Both the position numbers and the translations under genes were made by a program. The notes beneath the pieces were generated by a model. That model saw only the letters and a list, made by a program, of their open reading frames with translations. It was not told the DNA's origin and made no database searches. This document shows positions 44,101-55,433 of a DNA stretch of 64,000 bases, in pieces. The stretch covers positions 1,364,001-1,428,000 of the forward strand of contig JACGCN010000011.1 of assembly GCA_014905825.1 (NCBI GenBank), read 5' to 3'. How positions within the stretch are numbered: the stretch's first letter is position 1; the number at the start of each line of letters is the position of its first letter. Origin of the DNA: Lyophyllum atratum. Lineage: Eukaryota; Basidiomycota; Agaricomycetes; Agaricales; Lyophyllaceae.

Positions 44101-47100
44101 AATGTGTAGTCGTTCAATTCGACTCTAGAATGACCGGCTGCAGGGCTCGCCGAAGAAGATCAAATCGAGCAGCCTAGATCCACGGAGGGAATGGCTATTC
44201 TAAAGATAAGATGTCTAGGCTTGTGACCTCTGATGAGACAAGTAAAAGATTCTCACCGATGTTGATGGAGGAGAATCGTCGGCAACAGGGCGCCGGGAGT
44301 GAGTCTGAAAGAAGGACGACCAGCAAAGGCCAACAACGCCCTGGGACATAGACACCCATTTTCTGAATTTGTGGATGAATGCTTAGCGCGGAGAAGTAGA
44401 TAGACACTCACCATGGACACTTCTTTGTAAAGTTGCAACTTGCGGAGGTCGTTCTTTGCCGCAGTTTTGCCGTGGGCCGTGATCAACGTGGATGGGAGAA
44501 CCCAAGCAGAGAAGTTTAGATAAGTTCAACCGTACGCACCTAGCCAGCTGGAATCCCGTGGCCGTTTGAGAGAGAACGGCGAAGAGACAGAAATATCCAT
44601 CTGAGTAATCGACTTGGCGTATAGCCTCCATCGGGATCATGATTTGAAAGGTCGATCGTGATATGTCATGGGCTCCTGGAGCGAAGAAAGTTGGACGAAT
44701 GGAACGACTGTCACGGAAGGATGTGAAGGAGCAAACCAACAGAAGCGTAGCTCACCGGTACACCGGAACGACCTGCCGTCCAACCAGGTATCGATACACG
44801 CATCACGAATCTGCGTCTTGTAGCAGTGTACACATAGTAAAACTCTTCATACTCTCAATTTTGGCATGTAAGAATAGCTAGTAATATGCGGACATACCTA
44901 GCGTTAAATCTTGGGGTCTGTGTGCCCTGGAAATATTGGCGGACCATGGAAGAAACAAGACTCCTACCAAATCATCAGCAGTCTACCATAACTTAGTAAG
45001 TTTCTTGAATGCGAAACATACCTTGGCCGCGCGCAAGCGTACGCCATGGGCATTGGGCGAGCTCGGCCTTGAATTTCAAGTTTAAAAGGCACGTGTAATT
45101 CCATGTGAGAGTCCGTTCCCATGATGCAATCATCGACTGCGGCTACCCGGTCCGCACCTTTGTTGCTTTCCTACTAAGTTTCCTCCTTGTCCCGAAAATG
45201 ACTCCACCACGACCGCCTCCGACGCCCTTCCGACTGCTCGAATCATAGCTTTTCCGACACGGCACCAAGGTGAACTCCATCAAAGTCGTAACTCCCACAA
45301 AAGAAACAGACGCTCAAGAGTCAAGACCATATCCGTGGACGCCGGCTGAGCTGGCTTGATCTTGTCACCAATGTCTGTCGGAATGGTTTCTCGACCGATG
45401 TCTTGATGCCTGCCACGGCGGAAGTCGTGGTGATTGTTCGCAGGTCGAGCACTTCTCACCATGCTGACCTAGGAGCCAACCGGCGTATACCTCCTCTTGC
45501 TTGGAAATCAGTCGCCGAGGACCTCGCACATCGTGATTCGTAACGAAGACGACATATTGAGCCACAAGACAGCACAAGACTCGCAATCTCTATAGCCGTT
45601 TCCCTGACTCATCTTGGACTCACGTCTCGGGCTGAGGTATTCTCCTGCTATCCGTCGTCTCCGGCAATATTCGGACGTTCACCCGAACGGCTCTGAGCGA
45701 GCTCTGCGAGAGTGCATCCCACGATCGTCCATCATCGTAATCGCGATTAGCAGGTCCCGATCGAAGGTTCAAGCTTCTACGGCCATCAGTTCCTCCACAG
45801 CTTGAAGCTATAAATGACCTGCCGTACGCATTAGAGGGCGTATATTTAGGGCGCCCATTGCCAGGAATAGCCGGGCGTATAGTCTCGCCAATGATATGCC
45901 GTTTTTCGGTTGTCATCCTTGTCTCATGTTTTCCGGCGAGGCTGATGAAGCGACGACTGCACATAGATGACGTGCCTCACTTTCGATTAGTTATTCGTCG
46001 ACGTATTCAAAATTGCGGCAAAATCGCTCATACATCATCCGATTGGTTGTAGTTTTGGGACGCACTCTCAACACTGTAAGAGGCGCAGGGTACAACTCGC
46101 TTCATACTTCTAATGATGATATACCGAGAGCCTGCGCGCCTTCCGAGCTCTCAATCCTATGGAAAATTCCACTTCTTAAACATGTCTTGTCTTGGTCTCC
46201 GCTGAGGTTGTGGCCGTATATCACGGTCGTGGAATCAACCAAATCTCTCCCCAGCCTTATGCGCACCTTCTCTTTCTGCCAAGCGTCCTATGGCTCTTCA
46301 TCTTCATCAAGTGATGCTGTTGGCGAGACCAAACATGACCTAGTCGATGGCAGACGCGGAAGGAAGATATTCACGACCTGCCTGAGATCTACTCATGAGC
46401 CCCTTTTCGGCCACGTCGGTGTTCCTGAAGAAGGTTGGACGCACGATCTCGGGAGCCTAGTTCTCCAGGACCAGAACTGGCAAGACCATTTGTACATGAC
46501 TACATTTAGTAACATATCCGAATTTTCACTGAATACATACATGAATGGGCGCGAACTATCAGCCCTCCATCTTGGATGCCAACTCTCGGATAGGTACAAT
46601 CGAATGTTCGCCTGATATCGAGGTATAAACAAGGTATAACTATAGCGGGCATGTTTACCGACACAAGCCTCTTCATGTTCCCTGACTTGATACTTCTATG
46701 TATACAGCCATCGTCATCTGACCCAATCGTTCAATGCATCCGGCAATCCAGAAAGACGAGTGTCGCTTGGGAAAAATCATATCTAATCGGACCGCCCCAA
46801 TCACTGAGTTACCCATTTCAGGAAATCTAATCATCGAACACCCGCCTCGTGCGAGCCTCAAGGCAACCTCACCATGCCGCAAATGGCTCAAAATACCACA
46901 GCATCGACCCACACCTGCCTTCTCCTGCTTCTCCCACACTTCCCTCAGCCCAACTAGCGCGCCTCCCCCCGCCTCGTGGCCACAGCCCAGCCGCAGGTAC
47001 CCCCAGCTGACCTGGTATCCTGGCCGACGAATTCAAGAAGGGCGAAGGGTGTTCTGACCGCGCGCACGACCCTAGACTCGCAGGACCCCCACGTTGGATA

Positions 47101-49937
47101 CACGAGTCGGGGCTCTCTGCGTTGGAGGCTGGACCCGTAGGCGCTCAACCGGATCGTGGGGATCAGGTGTCTTCTTCATATGGTCGCTAATTCGGGCGTC
47201 TGACAGGCAGAGAGAAGGGAGGCGCCTGGGAAAAGAAGAGATGGATTCAGAAGCGGCATACACTCTCCTCCCTGCGCGAATGCGGTGCACACCGCCTTGG
47301 GTGTGTGTGCGCGCAGGTTGTGCTTCCCTCATCACCCCTTCACCGGTAAGTTCGCGTTCTACGTATGTACGGCTGGCGAGTGAGAGGGGCAGTGACGAAA
47401 AGGGATATCTCATGTGGGCTGAAGGCCATACAGTGCAATCGACCCGGTTCAGAGAACATCAGGAAATTCCGGTTCATGTGGTCACTGCTGGTGTGGCACA
47501 CCGGCGTTGTGGCAAGGCTGGCAGAGGAAGCTCGTGTCGTGTCGTGTCGTATCGTGCTGTCCAGATTATTCCCTGGAAGAGTCCACAAAAGTCGCCGTTT
47601 GTGCGCTACGCTATCCGCGATCCATCCATCTTATCGCCCATCTGACTGGTATGCCGCAGCGCTGCGTCCCTATTGCCTCTGCTCATGTGGGTAAGCGCCC
47701 ATGCATGATCGATGGCCTGGAAATGAATGCCCAAGGTCGATGTCTTCGCGTCGGAGTTCTCCTATCATCGATGGATCACGGGGTGACTGTGCTGGGTTTT
47801 CGCGTCGATTCTCGAGCCCCTCCAGCATCGGGCTCTCTTCTCCCTGGATCCGCTTTAACATGCATTAACGCTTCTGTGATTCTTGACGATCCGACGCTGT
47901 GCTGTCCATGATCAGATAGGTCGATCCGGAGCCCAAGATTCGTCCACTGGCGGTGTCGTCTGTGCATTATCGGTAATCGGTGGGTAGAGCGTCTGCTAAA
48001 CCTGGACCGTAGCTGTTTGTTATTCGCGAGCGTAGGACATGAACATAGCGGCCTTCGTGCATCAATGATCAATTTCGGTTCCCCGCTGATTGTTCTTGTT
48101 CAACCAATAACCCTGCATTCATGTAACTTCGTCTTCCATGCAAGCTCTCTTGGCAACAACAACCTATTAATATTGTACCATCCCACTATTCCTCGAACTC
48201 CAGCACGCTCTCCTTGTCCTCTCGCATATAACCCCAATTCTATTCCTGTCCCCTTTTTCCATGCATGGCTCACGAACTGAGACACATACAACTGCCCCTC
48301 CAGCAAATCAAATCAATTCGCGTCCAAAATGAACAACCCCCCCCGTTCTAGTTCGCGGGATGGATGTGAACGAAGTATCACGGGCTAACAGAATCAGACG
48401 CGCCGCCGTTTGACCCTTGTGAGATGGGTGGCCGCCTTTGTCCTCCTTAACGAGGGTGTGCGTGTACTGTATTCAAGTCTTAGGGCTGTACTGTAAACCC
48501 CTGGGGCCTCGTAAACCAACCCATATTTCTCTTCCTGCGCACTGACTTTGAGAGCTATGATGGTCCTTGGTGTAGGCTGAGCGCGTCGGACCCGAATTGG
48601 CAAAGCGGATGCAAATCGCGGCATCGGGCGGGCCCCTTTTGCCTCCGTCGTTGAAACATGGGGTGGCTAATAATATTTCACATGTCCCCGCAATGCGGGG
48701 TGCCCTCATGTCGAGTACCGCGACAGCATACAGGCGCCCCCATCGGCCGCTACTCGAGCTTTGCTTTCAAAGAACTTGCTTCAGCGACTGGCTCTCACTG
48801 CTTGACTACATCAAGCCTCGTCTACATATGCGTGAATTCGAGACCTTTTCTTACTTAGCACATTCGTTCAACTATACAGACTCTCCTTACATTCTGAATA
48901 CCACAACGCTTCATAGTCATCCACTCACAACAACGACTGCTTACTACCACGCACCAGCCCGACTCAGCCATCCAGTCCAGTCCAGTCATCCCAAAAAGGT
49001 CCCGACCCCGTCTCATTCTGTATTCAGTATGAAATCACAATGCCCAACGTGCCCTCAAAAACAAGCCTGCACGCCAACTGTCGTGTTAAGTTCACGCGCC
49101 CATGGCCGGTGAGAGGGTGAACAACCAAAGCGGGGTAGTGGTCCACTCACCATGCGACGCTCCTGACTGGTGGAGCCACAGTGCGTATCGCACTTGGGGC
49201 GGGCACGCCAGCTATAATTAGCATACCAACGCTCGACCGAAATACTGGGGTGCCCCTATTAATAGCACTCCCACTCAGTCCCCTCCAATAATAACATCGC
49301 TGAACTGAATACTCCCGTATATAGCGTCGAACTCACTCCAGCTCTGATCAAGGAGCAAGGAATTTATAAAAGGAGCAAGGACTGATCAAGGAGCAGCGAA
49401 TTTATAAAAATCTTTTTTTCAATTTCGTTTCAATGTACGTACGTATGTAAGTCGTCGTGGTATGCGTAAGAAGAATGTGGGGAGTGGGGTATGAGGTGAC
49501 GTCAACGTCGACCAGAGGGCCCCCAGGTGGCGTCATGTGTACTCGTAGATATGGGAAGGAAGGTATGCGAATGTGCGAATGATGTTATGTATGCGGCGTG
49601 AATGTGAATGATGAGTAATGAGAGATGGAGTGGAAAGATGAGTACGTAAATGTCGTGTGTGCGTAATGAGGAAAGGGGAAGCGCGGGAAGGGGGGAAGGG
49701 AAGGGACTGGAGGATGTGGTCTAGATAATGCCAGAGCCATGTCCATAAGGTGTCGCGAAAGCATGAATACGAAGTCGCGAAAACAGATAAGACGAGATGA
49801 GATGAGAAATGCATAATGATAGCAAATGAGACCAGAGTGCGAATGCGTTGGGATGGGTATATGCGTGATGATGCAGTGCAGCGCGAACAGAGAGGATAGA
49901 GCAGGACGAAGAGTTGAGTTGGAAAGTGAAGGAGGGG
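44101..49937. other. Unresolved region, possible minus-strand exons near 44380-45060
   Basis: On the minus strand, segments such as TQIRDACIDTWLDGRSFRCTG (44825-44762) and HDISRSTFQIMIPMEAIRQVD (about 44670) can be joined through plausible splice signals, but several alternatives fit equally and no domain emerges. Elsewhere there are only short frames, small simple repeats (GTGTC-type at about 47530, CCAGT at about 48970) and nothing recognisable. A multi-exon gene may hide here. Confidence 0.35.
49344..49410 (+). repeat. 38-bp tandem repeat, two copies
   Basis: CTGATCAAGGAGCA...GAATTTATAAAA starts at 49344 and 49382. Only two copies; a minor local duplication. Confidence 0.7.
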
Positions 49938-50987
49938 TCACAGCTGCGCGAGGCGGGTCTTCATCCGCCGTTGGGCTCTAAACACGCCAAAGCGCACACG
50001 GAGCGAGACGGCCTGCCACTGCCTGCGGAGCGCCTGCGCGCACGTCGGTGTCCACACCGGTTCGTGCTCCTCGTCGTGCGAAGACGTGAACGCGTGCGCC
50101 GGGGTATGCAAGGACGCGGAGTGGGAGTTGGGGTGGGAATCGGAGGAGGAGGAGGGGATGTTGAGGGGCTGTGCGCCTTCGGAGTGGAAAGACGCGCGGG
50201 AGTGCTGGGAGCGGCGGGAGTAGGATTGGTGGGAGAGGGTGTAGGTGAGGGGGTGGTGGTGGGAGGGCGCGTGCATGGAGGTGGCGTCCTCGGGCTCGGG
50301 CTCTGCGGAGACGGCGGTGGTGGTGGTGAAGGGGCTGTCGAGGAAGGTGGGGGAGTAGCTGTCGATGGATTTGGAGGAGGCACCGTCAAGGGAGCGCCGC
50401 TTCCTTGTGAACTCGCGCTTGGTGCGCAGGATCATGCGGGATACGCCGTTGCCCTTTGAGTCTTCGTCACCAGACGCGTCTTGCTCGTCGTACTCGTCGA
50501 GCACGGTCTCGTCCGAGTCGAACGAGCGTGGGATGTGTTGGTGATGGAGGGGTTTGTAGGTGGGAGTGGTGTAGGCATAGGGGCGCTGCTGTTGGTATGA
50601 GGAAAAGGAGCTTGAGTGGGGGTGACGACGCCCGATGATGCTATTCCTGCCCATATCCTCTTCTTCGTCCTCGTCATCCACTGCGTCCTCGTCGATAAGC
50701 TCCCACCGTGGTCGCGTTGCCATGCTGTAGGCGTGAGAGTGCGGGGAGTGTCGCTTGGAGGAGGGCTGTGCGATGGGGAAGTGGCGGTAGTCAGGGTCGT
50801 GGAGTTCGCCGTGGCGGTCGACATAGGCAGAGGTGGATGCATAGGCGTTGGAGGAATACGAGGGGTCGAGAAGACGGGAGATGTCTGCAGCGCGGGCTGA
50901 GGGGGAGTGCCGTGTGAAGGAGATGGGGGATGTTGCACGGGGAGGCATGTCGAATAGTTCAGAATCGATGGAGAGAGTGCGCGGCAT
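49938..50987 (-). CDS. Intronless disordered protein, probably conserved in Agaricomycetes
   Basis: Frame from ATG 50987 (MPRTLSIDSELFDMPPRATS) to stop at 49938, 349 residues. The frame is open further upstream with an ATG at 51179 (413 residues), but the Ser/Asp start at 50987 looks more natural. Composition: Ser/His/Tyr/Pro-rich; an acidic patch (EDAVDDEDEEED); ARAADISRLLDPSYSS; SFDSDETVLDEYDEQ; basic TKREFTRKRRSLDG; and a compact C-terminus EPVWTPTCAQALRRQWQAVS followed by a basic helix. The last part looks most conserved and I recall similar endings in mushroom hypothetical proteins, unverified. No signal peptide or transmembrane segment. Probably a regulatory or scaffold protein with phosphorylatable stretches (inference). 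Confidence 0.65.
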   Translation of the reverse strand: MPRTLSIDSELFDMPPRATSPISFTRHSPSARAADISRLLDPSYSSNAYASTSAYVDRHGELHDPDYRHFPIAQPSSKRHSPHSHAYSMATRPRWELIDEDAVDDEDEEEDMGRNSIIGRRHPHSSSFSSYQQQRPYAYTTPTYKPLHHQHIPRSFDSDETVLDEYDEQDASGDEDSKGNGVSRMILRTKREFTRKRRSLDGASSKSIDSYSPTFLDSPFTTTTAVSAEPEPEDATSMHAPSHHHPLTYTLSHQSYSRRSQHSRASFHSEGAQPLNIPSSSSDSHPNSHSASLHTPAHAFTSSHDEEHEPVWTPTCAQALRRQWQAVSLRVRFGVFRAQRRMKTRLAQL

Positions 50988-52326
50988 TGGTCGCGTTATA
51001 AGGAGAGTAGCCGCTTTGTGTGATCTGAGTGCTTTGTGGCTGCCTCGTTCACTCGTTCTTTCATCGGGCCTTCTTATATGGTCCTGTCTGGTTCGACTCA
51101 TTTCCCCGGTCTTAGCGTAATCAAATGCGTAATCCCCTTCCGCACCATCCGGTCCTTCCATATCGGTCAGATCTACCACCCAAACCGGTTCGGCTTCGGC
51201 TCACTCCCGGCTCACCCTCCACCTCACGAATGCCGCATTTTCACCAACATTCCTCCTCTGCACAATCAGATAGCTTCCCGCAGGTCCGCTCTCGCAAACC
51301 CTGTTGTTGTCGCTAATTCTGATTCTGACTCACCCATTATCTGACTACGCGGCAGCCTGCCGTGCCGGTCCGATACGGACTCTCCATCTAATCATCATCT
51401 TTATACCGCTGACAAACCGGCATCCTTGCTCTCTCATCCTCCTCCTCACGTCTGTATCGTCATCGATAGAACCATCGCTATTACCAACGCCCCTATGCTC
51501 CGACCCCATTGCCCACTGCCCAGCATCGATAGCCCAGATGAATTGCTTTGACCTCCACCATGTGACCGCCTCGCACCCCACGGCGCATACCCTCAGCCCG
51601 CCACGATGCGCAGCTGTCACCCATCTGACCGCCTCCAGCCCGCAGCTGCTTCGCGACCTGATCTACTTCCATCTGATCTCCCCAGTTTCCCATCTAAACA
51701 ATCCTGCCCTGCTGCCTAGCAATGCCTGCCGTATCACGTCAAAGCGTCCCAACGAAGGCGCGGAAGGGCCCACATCAGCCTGCCGTGCTCCTCGATGCCG
51801 AGGGCGCTGCGAGTCCCTGACGTTTGTCGGAACGTGTTATTTCCGCAAAGGGCCGTGTGTCTTCCGAGTCGGGCGTCGTGCATTGGAGGTCGCCTGCGTC
51901 CTTCATCCGGGAAATCATCTGACGCGCCTGTCACGATCCCGTGCCCTCCCGTGCCCGCCCTCCCCACATACTCTGGCATCCAACACTGACGTCGCCCACT
52001 CCAACTCTTACAACAACCAAGCCAGCTCATCACCGGGAGATGAGCATCGGGCTCCCCTCGAATCCCACTCTGCGCGTCATAGCATAAACTCAACCTTTCC
52101 GAGGCGTGAACTCGATTCCGGTCTTGGGCACCACCAAGCCATTTGACTCAGGAGTTCTTCCTATCTTCGTCGCTGCGTCTCCACCGGCATTCCAAACTTA
52201 CGATGGCTTCGACTGACACAGTGCCGGTGCCCATCGGGTGTCCTGCTTGGCGAAGCTTGTGTTAATATGGATCTGCCTTCTCTTCTTCCAGGCTAGGTCG
52301 CTCTCTGGGGTGTCTTCGAAGACACA
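50988..52326. other. Intergenic, long low-information + frame
   Basis: A + frame at 51304-52146 stays open for 280 codons and is rich in Ser, Pro, Leu, His and Arg without motifs. The C/T-rich composition could explain it. This is the upstream region of the gene at 49938-50987. No repeat noticed. Confidence 0.35.
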
Positions 52327-52845
52327 ACCCTCATATTCGCGTTGTCGTTTCGGAAATATCGTCGAAGTGTTGCATTATGCATAGTGTCATGAACGTTCTG
52401 GAATACGAATACACGCGCTCCACGTTCAGCCACACTTCAATTTCTGTAATCTCCACTCCCACAATATTCAGCTGCTTTTTCCCTTCTGGAGTCCTTGGAG
52501 ACGGACTCGGCAAGTCGGTAGGTAGGTATCGGGATTGGTGCACTGTTTACCGGGGCCCGTATATGCTCCATCCTGTTAACCTCACATTCGCGTTCTCGTT
52601 TCGAAATCGAAACTATCATCGACGTGTTGCAGTATGCATAGTGTGTCACCGACGTTCGCGAATTGGAATACGAATAGACGCGCTCCACGCTTCAGATTCT
52701 GTCGTCTCCACTCTTACAGTATTCAGCTGCTTTTTCCCTTCTGGAGTCCTTGGAGACGGACTTGGGAAGTCGGTGTTGGGGATTGGCGTACTGTTTACCG
52801 GGGCCTGTGTATGCTCCATCCTGTTTACTGCTCCTTCCTGTTTAC
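52327..52845 (+). repeat. Diverged 251-bp tandem duplication
   Basis: The sequence from an ATTCGCGTT landmark at 52335 recurs at 52586. Within the units, a 37-base core beginning ATTCAGCTGCTTTTTCCCTT and running through CTTGGAGACGGACT is nearly identical, as are TACTGTTTACCGGGGCC-like and TATGCTCCATCCTGTT blocks. A third partial copy may begin near 52915 (CGTGTTGCATAC...). Confidence 0.8.
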
Positions 52846-54216
52846 TTGTCTACTTGCCTATCAATGTGGTGCATGGATTAACAGAGATATATGTGTTCCA
52901 CGACGAAGTCAGGGTCGTGTTGCATACATTATACATAGTTTATTCGGGTGCCCTGGTTTATATTCAGGAAACGACTGGAAATTTCAAATAGGTATGATGA
53001 ATAATGACGTCGCCCGCTCCTGGGCATGCGCTTCCCGCGAAACGATTCTTGTGGCCTCGAGGCGGAGTGGTCAATATGTGGTGGGCGGTTATTATTGGAC
53101 GTGGAGGAGGCATGATACCAGGTTGGCGTCATACTGTGCGCGAGCACTAGCGTCTGATATTGACCCTGAAATACTTACGCCATTACTAGCAGCTAACCCG
53201 TGCTATGCACAGTGAATGGTCTTGCTTGGAATCTCGTGCCAGTACTAAATTTGCGGTATGTATGATAGCGTGCTTCGCGCGGGGTGAGCCAGAAAGCGGC
53301 GGCAACCCTGCGAGTGTTACCACATGAATAAGGATATCATTCGTGAATCTTATTCCCTGAATCCCATGAATAATGAATGAATGCTCGCGCATGAGCACCG
53401 AGGATCAAGCGCGTCTGAGCCAATCCCGAAGTACGTCCCCGCCCCGCTCATGTTCAGATTCTGCATGATCACGCGCCCTACCATAATCCCATAACCTTTT
53501 ATATTATCAATGTCCATGGGCCCATCTTATCGCCCTTCCTCCGAGTGCGTGTCGCGTCTCTAAACGTCCGCGCATCCAGGCGCATGTCGCGAACCCTGAG
53601 GTAAGGCAAGTTAGGCATCGGGCCGGTAATCCTGGCATGATATTGTCACTGTATGTACTTCGAGGTCATATGTTACTTTCCACCCGCTGATGCCGAGGAT
53701 GAGGAACTTGAATGGCTTTCGTACCGTACCGGTATCGCCGATTTCATGTGATGATGGAAGGCGTACCAATCCATAGGAAGGTGATTGTTGATTTGATAGC
53801 CCGGGGTGTGCGCAGGATTCAGATGTGCCAGGATCGAGAATCACGCAGGGATGATTTATCTTATCGGTATCGATGCTGGCGGTTCGATGTGACCTCCGAA
53901 GAAGATTCGGAATGAGTTGGATTGAGCTTTGAATAGTTGACGAGCCGGCTTGGAGGGAAGAGCTAGTATTAGGACACGATGCGCAGTGCACAGCATGTGG
54001 TGTTGCCTCTGCTGCGTGTTTTGTGTGCGGCACACCCACACATTACACCCATGAAAGATGAATGGGCGCTCCAACAAAAAAAGGTAGAACAAAGATAGTT
54101 GTGTGCACGACGTCTTTCCTCTGCTTCAGCGGAGTCCCAATCATCGATGGCACGAGGCAGCAGGGTACACACCTTACCCTCGCGCGATTCACATCCACAA
54201 GCCGCATTTCACATCT
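52846..54216. other. Intergenic; one uncertain minus ORF
   Basis: The minus frame 53611-54039 (142 codons) ends with RKPFKFLILGISGWKVTYDL, a phrase with a diverged counterpart at 56610-56650 (GSFKFVFLGIDIT on the minus strand). These may be exons of paralogous genes or of a dispersed repeat. Nothing else is recognised. Confidence 0.35.
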
Positions 54217-54224
54217 CATTTACT

Positions 54225-55425
54225 AGGACCCCCGAAAGCCACCTAAAATGCCTGATCCCAAATGAGCCAAAATCCGCGATTTTTATCCGGACACTTTTGG
54301 CCAGGTTTTTATCCGGACGGCGAATCAGCCCTCCCAAATAGTGGATTTTTATCCGGATCCCTAGTCTGTGTTCACGTGTGGCTGTGATACCGTGGTGAGG
54401 CAATTCAAACTGGCCCCCGCGTTTGCGAGCCCCTGGTGGATTTCCGGGCACAAAAATCGCAGGGACATGCTCTCTAAGGTCAAAAATGATACTTCCAAGT
54501 GTAACGGGGCTAACATCGTCGTAAACGCCATCGCTGCTTGGGTGGAAAGGTCGTCGAAAGACATGGTCCGGGCGCAAAAATGACCATATATGGAAATATT
54601 TGGCTCTGAATTGCCTCACCGCGGTATCAACCCCCCACGTGAAATCAGACCATTATGATCACTTGTCTCCCTCCTCCCCTCAAAAAAGACAACGTGAGAA
54701 TCTGGTCTGACTACGGGAGACTACCGGATCCCTACATCAGGCCTTCGTTTTTTCCTAAAAAAAATCTCCGCTGCGCGGCCATCGTTCGGGCGCCCTCAGC
54801 ACGTCCAAGAGAGTGATTAGGACTAGTTAGAGCATTTCTCCACTAACTGTACATTTCTGAACATGCCCTACTGCTTTTTAGCTTGGGTTTCGGTGTTTCG
54901 CGCTTAAGAAGTCGTTAGGAAGGCCTTTGACAGCCTGGCTCACCATCACCGTGTCTTCGTTCAACTTCTCGAAACCTCCCTAACCGGTCTCTGATACTTC
55001 AGAAAGCGAAGCGAACAGAGGAATGCCGCAGAAGCGAGGAACTGGATGCGCTTCACATGAAGGAGAGTTACCGGCTTCAGTCATGTAAAATTGCTAAACA
55101 CTCTGCTATACAGCCATGGGCGTTTGTACGCAACTTGTAAAAATACGTAGTGATAGTATAGGAGCTCGAGTACCCCCTTATTTTGCTTGGAGTCCTCCAT
55201 AACACCGCAGGATCGAACCTTGAGATGGCCTCTAGTTTTGCGCAATATTTATCCGGTCAGGAATCAGAGGTCTGTACCTCGCGATTTTTATCCGGACACC
55301 CAGCTCAGGGATTTCGACCGATTTTTGCCAAATTTTATCCGGACAGACCTGTTGCATTGCACAAAAAATTCCCCAATTCTTATCCGGACTGTAATCAGGC
55401 CTCTTAGGGCGCTTTCGGGGGTCCT
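54225..55425. mobile_element. 1201-bp non-autonomous transposon with 8-bp target duplication
   Basis: Ends AGGACCCCCGAAAGC and its reverse complement; the inverted repeat continues imperfectly to a GCCTGAT block. The target duplication is CATTTACT (54217-54224 and 55426-55433). The motif TTATCCGG recurs, mostly as TTTTTATCCGGAC: three times at 54280-54360 and four times at 55245-55390, all in the same orientation. No transposase frame. An 8-bp duplication suggests hAT-like; an inverted-repeat element is nested at 54364-54650. Confidence 0.85.
54364..54650. mobile_element. 287-bp inverted-repeat (MITE-like) element nested in the 1.2-kb transposon
   Basis: The left arm from GTCTG, through TTCACGTG and a GATACCGYGGTGAGGCAATTC block, matches the reverse complement of the right arm (54604-54650) over about 48 bp. 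No clear target duplication is seen, so it may instead be an internal foldback part of the host element. Confidence 0.6.
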
Positions 55426-55433
55426 CATTTACT

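Noticed and set aside
47525..47560. GTGTC repeats as a significant microsatellite
   Set aside because: Only a few imperfect units; below what would be notable.
49914..50459. 181-codon Gly/Val/Arg-rich + strand ORF
   Set aside because: It is the antisense shadow of the 49938-50987 minus-strand gene; low-complexity translation arising from its Ser/His/Pro codons.
54209..54619. 136-codon minus ORF as a gene
   Set aside because: It lies entirely in the 1.2-kb transposon and its nested inverted repeat, and its translation reflects the repeat motif.
54280..55390. TTATCCGG repeats as a CRISPR-like array
   Set aside because: The repeats are short, irregularly spaced, and confined to the two ends of a transposon with inverted repeats and an 8-bp target duplication; they are subterminal transposon motifs.
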